A stretch of DNA of 7,552 bases from Wenzhouxiangella sp. (GCA_007123575.1 SKKV01000135.1:1-7552); one strand, 5' to 3'; numbered from the stretch's first letter, positions 1 to 5,783 are shown. Numbers and translations are program-made. Notes: generated by a model not told the origin, from the sequence alone.

Positions 1-787
1 CATTCCGCGCAGTTGCATGAAAGCCCAACATGATCGAACCGGGAAAGGGCCAGGGTTGAGACGCCAGGTACCTGACCGAATCAACCTCGATGCCGGACTC
101 TTCAAACACTTCCCGACGAACTGTTTCCTCCAGGCTCTCACCCGGCTCGACAAAGCCGGCCAGGGTGGAGTACATGCCGGGGGGGAAATTCGGCGAGCGC
201 CCGAGCAGACACCGCGGCGGCCCACCGTCGTCTCGAGCGTGTTCGACCAGAACGATAATGGCCGGGTCGGTACGCGGAAAACTGACCTGGCCGCAATCGG
301 CATTGGTGCACTGGCGTCGATGACCGCTGGCGACGCTGGCCGTGGCAGACCCACAGCGGCCGCAGAACAGATGGTTGCGATGCCAGTTCACCATCGCCCG
401 GGCATACGCGAGCAGGTTGGCATCGCGACCGTTGAGCAGCGGCCCGAAGCGCCGCAGATCGACGAAACTGGCCTCGGCCTCCAGCTCCAGTTCGGGGTCG
501 TCCCGGTCCGACAAGTCAACGGCGAACAGCGCCGTGCTTTCTTCCATCCCCAGAAAGACGGGCTCGGCGTGATCGCCCACAAGCTCGGGGTCTAGGCGCG
601 CGGCGCGCGGTTGATCCGGTTCTGCCGTGATCAGCAGGTGCTGGCTGCGCCAGACAACAATGATTTGGGTATCTTGCTGCTTCAGCGCGTTTTTGACCCA
701 GTCTGGATCCTCGCGCAAGGCTGCGGCCCGATCGATGCGGGCGTCGGCATATTTGAGAATCGAATCCTTGGCGGGATGTTGGCTCAT
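1..787 (-). CDS. nudC: NADH pyrophosphatase / NAD-capped RNA hydrolase NudC, 3' end cut by window
   Basis: Reading the minus strand from ATG at 787-785 gives 262 residues open to the window edge, beginning MSQHPAKDSI. A zinc ribbon is visible (C142, C145, C160, C165), followed by PRTDPAIIV at about 171. A complete Nudix box (Gx5Ex7REUxEExGU) spans residues 211-233, with REVFEESGI as its second half. The NudC-specific signature SQPWPFPGS lies at 243-251. In the family this combination marks enzymes that hydrolyse NADH to NMNH and AMP and remove NAD caps from RNA in the cytoplasm, using Mg or Mn ions bound by the Nudix glutamates. The N-terminal domain before the zinc ribbon is weakly conserved, as is usual. 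Only the last few tens of residues should be missing; the known E. coli protein is 257 residues, so this one is somewhat longer. It is divergent from the hvf operon and shares its upstream region. No strong Shine-Dalgarno is seen before the ATG. Confidence 0.95.
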   Translation of the reverse strand, partial: MSQHPAKDSILKYADARIDRAAALREDPDWVKNALKQQDTQIIVVWRSQHLLITAEPDQPRAARLDPELVGDHAEPVFLGMEESTALFAVDLSDRDDPELELEAEASFVDLRRFGPLLNGRDANLLAYARAMVNWHRNHLFCGRCGSATASVASGHRRQCTNADCGQVSFPRTDPAIIVLVEHARDDGGPPRCLLGRSPNFPPGMYSTLAGFVEPGESLEETVRREVFEESGIEVDSVRYLASQPWPFPGSIMLGFHATARN

Positions 788-864
788 GAGTCGCTCGCGG
801 CTTTGAAATGGATGTTATCAATTAATGCAAGCATAATTGGCCGGACAAGGTCATGTTGAGTGAA

Positions 865-885
865 GCATGGCCAAGCGGGCCGTGC
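865..885 (+). promoter_or_regulatory. Stem-loop candidate upstream of hvfA
   Basis: GCATGGCC (865-872) can pair with GGCCGTGC (878-885) over a 5-nt loop AAGCG. This gives eight pairs including one G-U if read as plus-strand RNA. There is no U tract after it, so it is not a standard intrinsic terminator. It lies 58 bp before the hvfA start codon and could be a leader structure or a protein-binding site. Confidence 0.4.
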
Positions 886-887
886 CG

Positions 888-900
888 CCGGAGTATCCGG
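888..900. promoter_or_regulatory. Perfect 5-bp-arm inverted repeat upstream of hvfA
   Basis: CCGGA-GTA-TCCGG is a perfect inverted repeat with a 3-bp centre. It starts two bases after the stem-loop at 865-885. It could be an operator half-site pair or a second small hairpin in the hvfA leader. Such a short palindrome can arise by chance in GC-rich DNA. Confidence 0.3.
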
Positions 901-931
901 TAGTCCACAAAGGCTTTTTGCAACCACCAAT

Positions 932-935
932 GGAG
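932..935 (+). promoter_or_regulatory. Ribosome binding site of hvfA
   Basis: GGAG lies 8 nt before ATG 944. It fixes the start of the precursor gene at 944 rather than at an earlier in-frame codon near 860, and it leaves a clean signal peptide at the N terminus. Confidence 0.75.
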
Positions 936-943
936 TTGAAACA

Positions 944-1252
944 ATGGCTGACAAGACCCTGAAATCAAAATCAATCGTTACCACCGTCGGCACACTGGCG
1001 GCACTGTCCTTTTCTGCGGCAAGCTTTGCTGCTCAGCCCAACACCGACGAGCTGTTCGAAGTCCGCGATCTTGATCGTGGCTTCATGGTTGCCAGCGCCG
1101 GATTCGGCGAAGGTGCCTGTGGCGAAGGTACTTGCGGTGAGGGGTCCTGCGGTGAAGGTACCTGCGGCGAAGAAGGCGAAGAAGAGGACGAAAAGAGCGA
1201 GGAAGAGAAGGGTGAGGAAGGCGCCTGCGGTGAAGGTACCTGCGGCGCTTGA
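944..1252 (+). CDS. hvfA: HvfA-type RiPP metallophore precursor with six EGxCG motifs
   Basis: This 102-residue protein starts at the ATG behind GGAG. Residues 1-30 form a Sec-type signal peptide: lysines at 4, 7 and 9, a hydrophobic core at about 11-28, and a likely cut after AASFAA (A30). A short region containing DLDRGFMVA (42-50) follows, resembling the xGYMVA segment before the repeats in HvfA-family peptides. Then come six EGxCG motifs: four in tandem with cysteines 59, 64, 69 and 74, an acidic linker at 76-91 made almost only of E, D, K, S and G, and two more with cysteines 95 and 100. These are the only cysteines. In characterised HvfA peptides, EGxCG cysteines are converted by HvfBC to oxazolone/thioamide pairs that bind copper; the same fate is inferred here. 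The variable position is A, T or S rather than the lysine common in the family. It is the first gene of the operon, 8 bp before the hvfB ATG. Confidence 0.9.
   Translation: MADKTLKSKSIVTTVGTLAALSFSAASFAAQPNTDELFEVRDLDRGFMVASAGFGEGACGEGTCGEGSCGEGTCGEEGEEEDEKSEEEKGEEGACGEGTCGA
1106..1246 (+). repeat. 15-bp coding repeats encoding GEGxC units
   Basis: Four direct 15-bp units (1106-1120, 1121-1135, 1136-1150, 1151-1165) encode GEGAC, GEGTC, GEGSC and GEGTC. Two further units (about 1214-1246) follow the acidic linker. The stretches 1146-1169 and 1224-1247 are identical over 24 bp, while other units differ at synonymous positions. This pattern fits repeat growth by slippage or unequal exchange inside hvfA, with one recent event. 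The linker DNA is purine-rich. Confidence 0.85.
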
Positions 1253-1260
1253 TCCTTGCC

Positions 1261-2130
1261 ATGAACCAACCTCAAACACCGTTCCCGGTCAACGGGGCCG
1301 GTCTGGGTTTGCGGCGGGCCCTGCTGGGCCCGCTGCAGACTGCCGGCTACCCGGAACTGGGGTTTCTCGAGGTGGCGCCCGAGAACTGGATCGGCGTCGG
1401 CGGCAAGCTGGGGCGTCAGTTTCGAGCCTTCACCGAGCGCTACCCCTTTCTCTGTCACGGGCTGTCGCTGTCGTTGGGTTCACCGGACCCACTCGATATG
1501 GAGTTCCTGCGACAGTTGCGAGCATTTCTTGACGAGCATGACATCAGGGGGTACTCCGACCACCTCAGTTATTGTTCGGAACAGGGTCATCTCTACGATC
1601 TGATGCCGATTCCTTTCACCGAAGAGGCGGTCGACTGGGTGGCAGGGCGCATCGATCGCGCCCAGGAAGTGCTGGGCCGACGGATCGCGGTTGAAAATAT
1701 CTCCTACTACGCCGCTCCCGAACCCGAAATGAGCGAGCTGGCATTCATCAATGCAGTGCTTGAGAAGTCCGACTGCCTGCTCCTGCTCGATGTCAACAAC
1801 ATTCATGTAAACAGCGTCAACCATCGTTACGATCCGCTGACCTTTCTTGCCGGTTTGCCGGCCGAACGGGTCGCCTACATGCACGTTGCCGGTCATCACC
1901 ACGAAGCTGAAGATCTGATCGTCGATACCCACGGCGCGGCCGTGATTGATCCTGTCTGGTCGTTGCTGGATGCCGCGTATGCGCGCCTGGGGCCGGTGCC
2001 GACGCTGCTCGAGCGCGATTTCAATTTCCCACCGCTGGAGGAGTTGATCGCGGAGACCCGAACCATCAGCAGATTGCAGGCCCGTCATGACAAACAAGCT
2101 CTCCGATCCGAATCAACCAGCACCGCCTGA
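1261..2130 (+). CDS. hvfB: MNIO (DUF692) iron enzyme, HvfB-type RiPP maturase
   Basis: This 289-residue protein is a TIM-barrel enzyme of the multinuclear non-heme iron oxidative family (MbnB, TglH, HvfB, BufB). Family motifs appear in order: HGLSLSLGS (H66), SDHLSYC (D100, H101), LMPIPFTEEAV (114-124), VENISYY (E145, N146), LLLDVNNIHVNSVNH (D177, N179, N180, H188), MHVAGHHHE (H208, H212), VDTHGA (D222, H224) and LLERDFNFP (E251, D253). The histidines, aspartates and glutamates are the expected iron ligands, so the enzyme looks intact. With HvfC it should oxidise the EGxCG cysteines of HvfA by four electrons each in the cytoplasm, before export. ATG 1261 lies 8 bp after the hvfA stop. An in-frame TTG at 1249, overlapping that stop as TTGA, would add four residues and cannot be excluded. 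Neither has a strong Shine-Dalgarno, which suggests translational coupling to hvfA. The 3' end overlaps hvfC by 44 bp. Confidence 0.93.
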   Translation: MNQPQTPFPVNGAGLGLRRALLGPLQTAGYPELGFLEVAPENWIGVGGKLGRQFRAFTERYPFLCHGLSLSLGSPDPLDMEFLRQLRAFLDEHDIRGYSDHLSYCSEQGHLYDLMPIPFTEEAVDWVAGRIDRAQEVLGRRIAVENISYYAAPEPEMSELAFINAVLEKSDCLLLLDVNNIHVNSVNHRYDPLTFLAGLPAERVAYMHVAGHHHEAEDLIVDTHGAAVIDPVWSLLDAAYARLGPVPTLLERDFNFPPLEELIAETRTISRLQARHDKQALRSESTSTA

Positions 2131-2881
2131 AAGCCTGCTGAAGCTGCAGCGCCGCTTCGCCGACCATATCCGCGATCCTGAGGGCGTCGCGCCGCTGCCG
2201 GATATCGAGGAGCGTCGCCTGGCGATCTATCGTCGGCTGTTTTTCAACAACATCGCCAACCTGATGGCGAAGAACTTTCCGGTATTGCGTCGCCTGTGCT
2301 CCGATGAAGACTGGCATGACCTGATTCGCGCCTTCCTGCGGGATCATCATGCCGAAACACCGCTGTTTCCGCAGATCGGGCAGGAAATGGTGCACTTCCT
2401 GAGCACCCTGCAGGCCAGGGACAAGCTGCCCCAACCGTTTTTTGCCGAGCTGGCCCACTGGGAGCATGTAGAGACCTGCGTGCGTTTCGATCCCGCCGAT
2501 CCATGCTGGATCGAGCCGACCCCGGAAACCGCCCCCGACCATGCCCGGCCCGTTCTCAACCCGACCTTGCGGGTTGCCATCTATCAATGGCCGGTGCACC
2601 GCATCGGTCCCCGCTTTCTGCCCACTGGGCCTGAAGACAAGCAGGTCATTCTGCTGGCCTACCGGCGGCGCGATGACTCGGTGGCGTTCAAGGAAATCAA
2701 TCCGCTAACCGCTCACTTGATCGAACTGATGCAAGCACATCCTGACTTGACCGGTCTTGATTTGATGAAGCGAGTCGCAGCGCAGCTGCCGCAGGTCGAT
2801 GCCGAAAGGCTCAAGACCCAGGGATTGACCCTATTGAGCGGCCTGCTGCAAAGCGAAGTCATCCTGGCGATGGTGGACTGA
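2087..2881 (+). CDS. hvfC: HvfC-type (DUF2063) partner of the MNIO enzyme
   Basis: The gene encodes 264 residues. The N-terminal DUF2063 domain (about 17-130) is recognisable from LLKLQRRFADHIRDP (17-31), RRLAIYRRLFFNNIANLMAKNFPVL (43-67), W76 and FFAELAHWEH (118-127). The C-terminal half has LRVAIYQWPVHRI (161-173) and a helical end with NPLTAHLIELM (205-215), as in HvfC/BufC proteins. In characterised systems this protein delivers or docks the precursor peptide to the MNIO enzyme and is needed for modification; it is not itself known to be catalytic. ATG 2087 is inside the last 44 bp of hvfB. No later Met occurs before residue 60, so a shorter start would remove the conserved opening, and the overlap is probably real. 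The arrangement implies tightly coupled production of the two partners. No transmembrane segment is seen. Confidence 0.92.
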   Translation: MTNKLSDPNQPAPPESLLKLQRRFADHIRDPEGVAPLPDIEERRLAIYRRLFFNNIANLMAKNFPVLRRLCSDEDWHDLIRAFLRDHHAETPLFPQIGQEMVHFLSTLQARDKLPQPFFAELAHWEHVETCVRFDPADPCWIEPTPETAPDHARPVLNPTLRVAIYQWPVHRIGPRFLPTGPEDKQVILLAYRRRDDSVAFKEINPLTAHLIELMQAHPDLTGLDLMKRVAAQLPQVDAERLKTQGLTLLSGLLQSEVILAMVD

Positions 2882-2919
2882 AGCGCACCATCGCTCCAAG
2901 TCACGGAGTGTCAAGCACC

Positions 2920-3606
2920 ATGAACCTGTTTATCAATTTCTACGATCATCTGACCGCGCGCTTGAAGGGTGCCGGAGACTGGATTGCCACGCTGGGGCTG
3001 CGTCTGCTGCTGGGCTGGGAGTTCTGGTCGGCCGGCACCAACAAGCTGGGTGTGGGCAGCGAAGCACCGGCCTGGTTTGCCAACCAGGATTTCGTTTTTC
3101 CGTTCGGCCTGCTGTCGGCCAATGCCAACTGGTTTCTGGTTACCTGGGGTGAAATCCTGGCCAGCCTCGCGCTGCTGCTGGGCCTGTTTACCCGCTTTTT
3201 CGCCTTTACCCTGCTGGTCATTACCATCGTGGCCATTGCCGCCGTTCACTGGCCGGCGAGCTGGGACAGCCTGGGCCAGCTCTGGGAGGGCTATTCCGTC
3301 TCCCGGGTGATGGACGATGGCGAATTTCGCGGCAATTTCCGCATCCCCTTCCTGTTCCTGGCGATGATCCTGCCCCTGCTGTTCCTCGGTGGCGGCAAGC
3401 TCAGCCTCGATCACCTGATCCTGCGCTTCACCGAGCGGATCGACCAGGTCTCTGAACGGCGCCAGGACTTGTTTGCGTTCGCCATTGCCGCTTTCATCAT
3501 CGGGCTGGCCGCCGTCTATCTGATCGCCTCCTGGGGTATCGTGTTGCTCCTGGTCAGCGCTGCCATGTTTGCTTACGCGACCATTCAGGCACGCGCTGTC
3601 GAATGA
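2920..3606 (+). CDS. hvfX: DoxX-like membrane protein of the HvfX type
   Basis: This is a 228-residue integral membrane protein. Hydrophobic segments lie at about 21-38, 71-90, 93-111, 142-157, 184-202 and 203-221. The first four match the DoxX four-helix pattern, including GLRLLLGWEFWSAGTNKL near the start and WGEILASLALLLGLFTRF at 76-93. The last two segments extend beyond a plain DoxX domain. DoxX relatives accompany HvfABC and related MNIO clusters, where they are named as maturation or accessory proteins; their biochemical role is not established. It follows hvfC by 38 bp in the same direction. ATG 2920 was chosen because GGAG at 2905-2908 precedes it by 11 nt. A GTG at 2908 would add four residues but would sit on that GGAG. 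The protein probably acts in the inner membrane on export, redox state or copper loading of the peptide, but this is inference. Confidence 0.85.
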   Translation: MNLFINFYDHLTARLKGAGDWIATLGLRLLLGWEFWSAGTNKLGVGSEAPAWFANQDFVFPFGLLSANANWFLVTWGEILASLALLLGLFTRFFAFTLLVITIVAIAAVHWPASWDSLGQLWEGYSVSRVMDDGEFRGNFRIPFLFLAMILPLLFLGGGKLSLDHLILRFTERIDQVSERRQDLFAFAIAAFIIGLAAVYLIASWGIVLLLVSAAMFAYATIQARAVE

Positions 3607-3628
3607 GGCGGTGATCGACGAGCTTTCA

Positions 3629-4276
3629 GTGACAGTCAAGGACAGCAAGAAAACCATATCCGGCCAGGTTTTCCTGGCCGATGATGAAGCCGAGGTGCGT
3701 GAAGCCATCGGGTTCATGCTGCAGGTCGAAGGCCTGGCGTGCCAGGCCTTCGGCTGTCCGCGAGAGCTGCTGGACTGCCTCGGGCCGGACGATCGCGGCT
3801 GCGTCCTGCTGGATGTCAGAATGCCGGGCATGAATGGCCTTGAGCTGCACCGTCTGCTGCAGGACAAGGGCGTTTCCATGCCGGTGATTTTCATTTCCGG
3901 TCACGCTGATATCGGCATTGCGGTACGCGCGGTACAAGCTGGCGCCCTGGACTTTCTGGAAAAGCCGTTCAACAACGAGTGCCTGCTGGAAAAGATACAC
4001 AATGCGCTGGAACTCGATGCCGAGCGCTGGCAAAGCGACAATCGTAAGGCGGATGTAGCAAGCCGTCTCGCCACGCTGACCCCGCGCGAGCGCCAGGTCA
4101 TGGAAGGGTTGCTCGAAGGCAAGCTCAGTAAGCTGATTGCCGATGATCTGTCGATCAGCGTCCGCACCGTCGAAATCCACCGCGCCAACGTACTCAAAAA
4201 GCTTGAAGCACGAAACAGCTCTGAACTCGTCAGGCTGGTGCTGTCCACCGACGCCTATCGTGACTGGTTGCTTTGA
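3629..4276 (+). CDS. FixJ/NarL-type response regulator
   Basis: The gene encodes 215 residues in two domains. The receiver (about 12-130) has the acidic pocket D18, D19, E20, the phosphoacceptor D62 in LLDVRMPGMNG, S90 in FISGHAD and K112 in LEKPFN, so all phosphotransfer residues are present. The C-terminal LuxR-type helix-turn-helix (about 147-207) reads LTPRERQVMEGLLEGK, then SVRTVEIHRANVLKKL. It is expected to be a DNA-binding transcription factor activated by phosphorylation; its targets are unknown. No ATG start is available. GTG 3629 has CGAG six bases upstream and is preferred. GTG 3611 (four bases after the hvfX stop) or TTG 3569 inside hvfX are alternatives. The short spacing suggests cotranscription with hvfABCX. 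The likely cognate kinase is the convergent gene ending at 4286. Confidence 0.9.
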   Translation: MTVKDSKKTISGQVFLADDEAEVREAIGFMLQVEGLACQAFGCPRELLDCLGPDDRGCVLLDVRMPGMNGLELHRLLQDKGVSMPVIFISGHADIGIAVRAVQAGALDFLEKPFNNECLLEKIHNALELDAERWQSDNRKADVASRLATLTPRERQVMEGLLEGKLSKLIADDLSISVRTVEIHRANVLKKLEARNSSELVRLVLSTDAYRDWLL

Positions 4277-4285
4277 TTCATCGGG

Positions 4286-5593
4286 TCAAAGCGCAGGACT
4301 GGGCTCGGTTGGCAGGGTGAAGCAGAAGGTGCTGCCCTGGCTGCCGGTTTCAGCCAGCCAGATCCGGCCCGAGTGATTCTCGATGATTGAATGGCACAGT
4401 GACAGCCCCAGGCCCAACCCGTCCGGGCGACCGGTGGCGAAGGGTTCGAACAGATGGTCACGGAGTTCATTGCCAATGCCTTCGCCGGTGTCGGCGAGGC
4501 AGATCGTGATCTCCTCTGCCTCGGCATCGGCGTGGATGGTGATACTGACGCGGCGCTCGCTGCTTTCACTGCGGTCGATCGCTTCGATGGCATTGCGCGT
4601 CAGGTTGAGAATCACTTGCTGGATCAGCACGCTATCGGCGCGCACCATGGGCAACTCAGCGTCGGTAGCCATGTCAAGATCGACCTGGTGATGGCCGGTT
4701 TCGGTCTTTAACAGCAAGCGGCAGTCAGCCAGTAGCACGCTGGCCGGGACCAGGCGAGGCCTGATTTCACCGCGCTTGACGAATTCGCGCATCCGCCTGA
4801 CCACTTGGCTGGCGTGCTCGGCGCTGTTGATCGACCGCTGCAGGGCATCAACCAGCAACGCCTTGTCCAGATCCTCCCGGTCCAGTAGTTTTTCACAGGC
4901 ACGGCAGTTGGTCAGCACGGCAGTCAGTGGCTGATTGACTTCATGAGCCAGGGCACTCGCCAACTCACCCATGGCGCTCAGGCGCGATGCGTGGGCAAGC
5001 TGGCTCAAGTGCTGGCGGGCCCGCTCCTCGCTGTCGCGCAGGGCCCGCTCGGCCTGGGCCCGTTCGATTTCGGCGCCGACCCGGGCGGCGACAATGCGAA
5101 ACATCGATTCGACGACGGGGCGCTCCGACATCGCCTGACGGTCGTAGACCGCGATATGGCCCACGACCCGGCCATCGGAGGGGGCGAATACCGGGATACC
5201 GATGAAGCTCTCGATGCCGCCTTCTTCGCTGGCCCATTCGGGAAACCTTTGCTGCATGCCGCTTTCGATGAAGCAGAACCGGGCGTTGCCGATCACGTCC
5301 TGGCAGGGCGTGTCGGCGAGATCGAAAGTGATGTCCTCGACGTGCCTGTTTTCTTCCCAGAAGGCCAGCGTGCGAACGTGATTTTCCGGGTAAGACAGGC
5401 ACTCGGTAACCAGGGCCTTGTCGACGCCCAGACTGGTTGCAAGGCGCGCCACCAGCGTCCGGAAGTAATCGCCACCGGTTAACGGCGCGGTTGCTTCGTT
5501 GATCATGGCGATAAAGTCGCGATCCTCTGTCCGGCCCGCTGCTTGGTCGCCGAAGTCCGGATGTTCCGCGTTGATGTCGAGCTGGGCTTTCAT
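4286..5593 (-). CDS. Soluble GAF-HisKA-HATPase sensor histidine kinase
   Basis: The gene encodes 435 residues with no transmembrane segment, so it is a cytoplasmic sensor. A GAF domain (about 25-178) includes DTPCQDVIG (94-102), ESFIGIPVF (128-136) and VVGHIAVYD (143-151). A short coiled linker (about 175-200) leads to HisKA with LAHEVNQPLTAVL, where H217 is the phosphoacceptor. The HATPase domain has N330 and N334 in the N box (LNLTRNAIEAI), DTGEGI (368-373) and GLGLGLS (392-398), so it appears catalytically complete. The HxxNQPL form of the H box is typical of FixL/DctB-like kinases, which matches the FixJ-like regulator next door. Both point to a two-component pair, although they are convergent rather than in one operon. 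The ligand of the GAF domain cannot be read from sequence; no haem-binding PAS is present. ATG 5593 has only a weak Shine-Dalgarno. Confidence 0.92.
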   Translation of the reverse strand: MKAQLDINAEHPDFGDQAAGRTEDRDFIAMINEATAPLTGGDYFRTLVARLATSLGVDKALVTECLSYPENHVRTLAFWEENRHVEDITFDLADTPCQDVIGNARFCFIESGMQQRFPEWASEEGGIESFIGIPVFAPSDGRVVGHIAVYDRQAMSERPVVESMFRIVAARVGAEIERAQAERALRDSEERARQHLSQLAHASRLSAMGELASALAHEVNQPLTAVLTNCRACEKLLDREDLDKALLVDALQRSINSAEHASQVVRRMREFVKRGEIRPRLVPASVLLADCRLLLKTETGHHQVDLDMATDAELPMVRADSVLIQQVILNLTRNAIEAIDRSESSERRVSITIHADAEAEEITICLADTGEGIGNELRDHLFEPFATGRPDGLGLGLSLCHSIIENHSGRIWLAETGSQGSTFCFTLPTEPSPAL

Positions 5594-5694
5594 GGGATCA
5601 GCTGCTGGCGTGATGACTTCAGTCTACCAAATGCGTTTTTCGCCATCGCCAATTATGGGAAAAGGCAGGCAAATCGCAGGCTGTTGTGCATTGC

Positions 5695-5708
5695 CAAATC
5701 TCGATTTG
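5695..5708. promoter_or_regulatory. Operator-like palindrome
   Basis: CAAATC-TC-GATTTG has perfect 6-bp arms with a 2-bp centre. It overlaps the first of the two TTTGCGTA repeats. A third CAAATC half-site sits 25 bp upstream. The cluster could bind a dimeric regulator controlling the sigma gene, the kinase gene or both. The binding protein is unknown. Confidence 0.4.
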
Positions 5709-5722
5709 CGTAGTTTTGCGTA
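5705..5722. repeat. Two direct copies of TTTGCGTA, 10-bp period
   Basis: Identical octamers at 5705-5712 and 5715-5722 are separated by two bases. A 10-bp period places them on the same face of the helix, as in tandem activator or repressor sites. They lie about 60-80 bp before the ECF sigma start codon. I did not find the octamer upstream of hvfA. Confidence 0.45.
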
Positions 5723-5783
5723 TAGGCAGGGCAAGGTCTCGCTGGGACACTGTTACCCAAGCTTTTACGAATGGATTCAGACC

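Larger units (their letters stand above)
788..943. promoter_or_regulatory. Divergent nudC / hvfA intergenic region
   Basis: This 156-bp gap separates the start codons of nudC (minus) and hvfA (plus), so it must hold both control regions unless hvfA is read from elsewhere. The half nearest nudC (about 803-840) is AT-richer than the surroundings and is the most likely promoter zone. I could not find a convincing -35/-10 pair with 16-18 bp spacing on either strand, nor a GGAAC-type ECF promoter. The half nearest hvfA carries two adjacent inverted repeats, listed separately, and a good ribosome binding site. Confidence 0.5.
5594..5783. promoter_or_regulatory. Divergent kinase / sigma-factor intergenic region with clustered repeats
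   Basis: This 190-bp gap lies between the start codons of the kinase (minus) and the ECF sigma gene (plus) and holds no plausible gene. The motif CAAATC occurs at 5670-5675 and 5695-5700 and inverted (GATTTG) at 5703-5708. The last two make the palindrome CAAATC-TC-GATTTG. TTTGCGTA occurs twice, exactly one helical turn apart, at 5705-5712 and 5715-5722. TATAGG at 5721-5726 resembles a -10 box but lacks a correctly spaced -35 box. Confidence 0.5.

Noticed and set aside
17..595. Plus-strand open frame of 192 residues opposite nudC
   Set aside because: The minus strand encodes an intact zinc ribbon, Nudix box and NudC signature. The plus frame has no recognisable motif.
803..837. Sigma-70 promoter for hvfA from TTGAAA (803-808) and CATAAT (832-837)
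   Set aside because: The spacer would be 23 bp, well outside 16-18 bp, so the pair is not credible.
1106..1246. CRISPR-like or tandem non-coding repeat
   Set aside because: The 15-bp period has no unique spacers and is in frame with a conserved peptide motif, so it is a protein repeat.
944..1252. Metallothionein or keratin-like cysteine protein rather than a RiPP precursor
   Set aside because: The signal peptide, strict EGxCG spacing and adjacent MNIO plus DUF2063 genes fit HvfA far better than a metallothionein, whose cysteines are in CxC or CxxC pairs.
971..1458. Minus-strand open frames opposite hvfA
   Set aside because: Their low-complexity Ser/Pro/Gln or Ala/Phe/Thr sequences are the complement of the Gly-Glu-Cys repeats. 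The sense gene has a strong Shine-Dalgarno, a signal peptide and family motifs.
1026..1532. Plus-strand open frame of 168 residues across hvfA and the start of hvfB
   Set aside because: It overlaps both genes in another frame, and its Lys/Ala/Val-rich section is just the repeat DNA of hvfA read off-frame. There is no ribosome binding site or recognisable domain.
2911..3894. Long minus-strand open frame of 327 residues opposite hvfX and the regulator
   Set aside because: It covers two well-supported genes and has a Gln/Gly-rich composition typical of antisense frames in GC-rich DNA, with no domain pattern.
4277..4285. Bidirectional terminator between regulator and kinase
   Set aside because: Only 9 bp lie between the stop codons, and no stem with a T tract is visible there.
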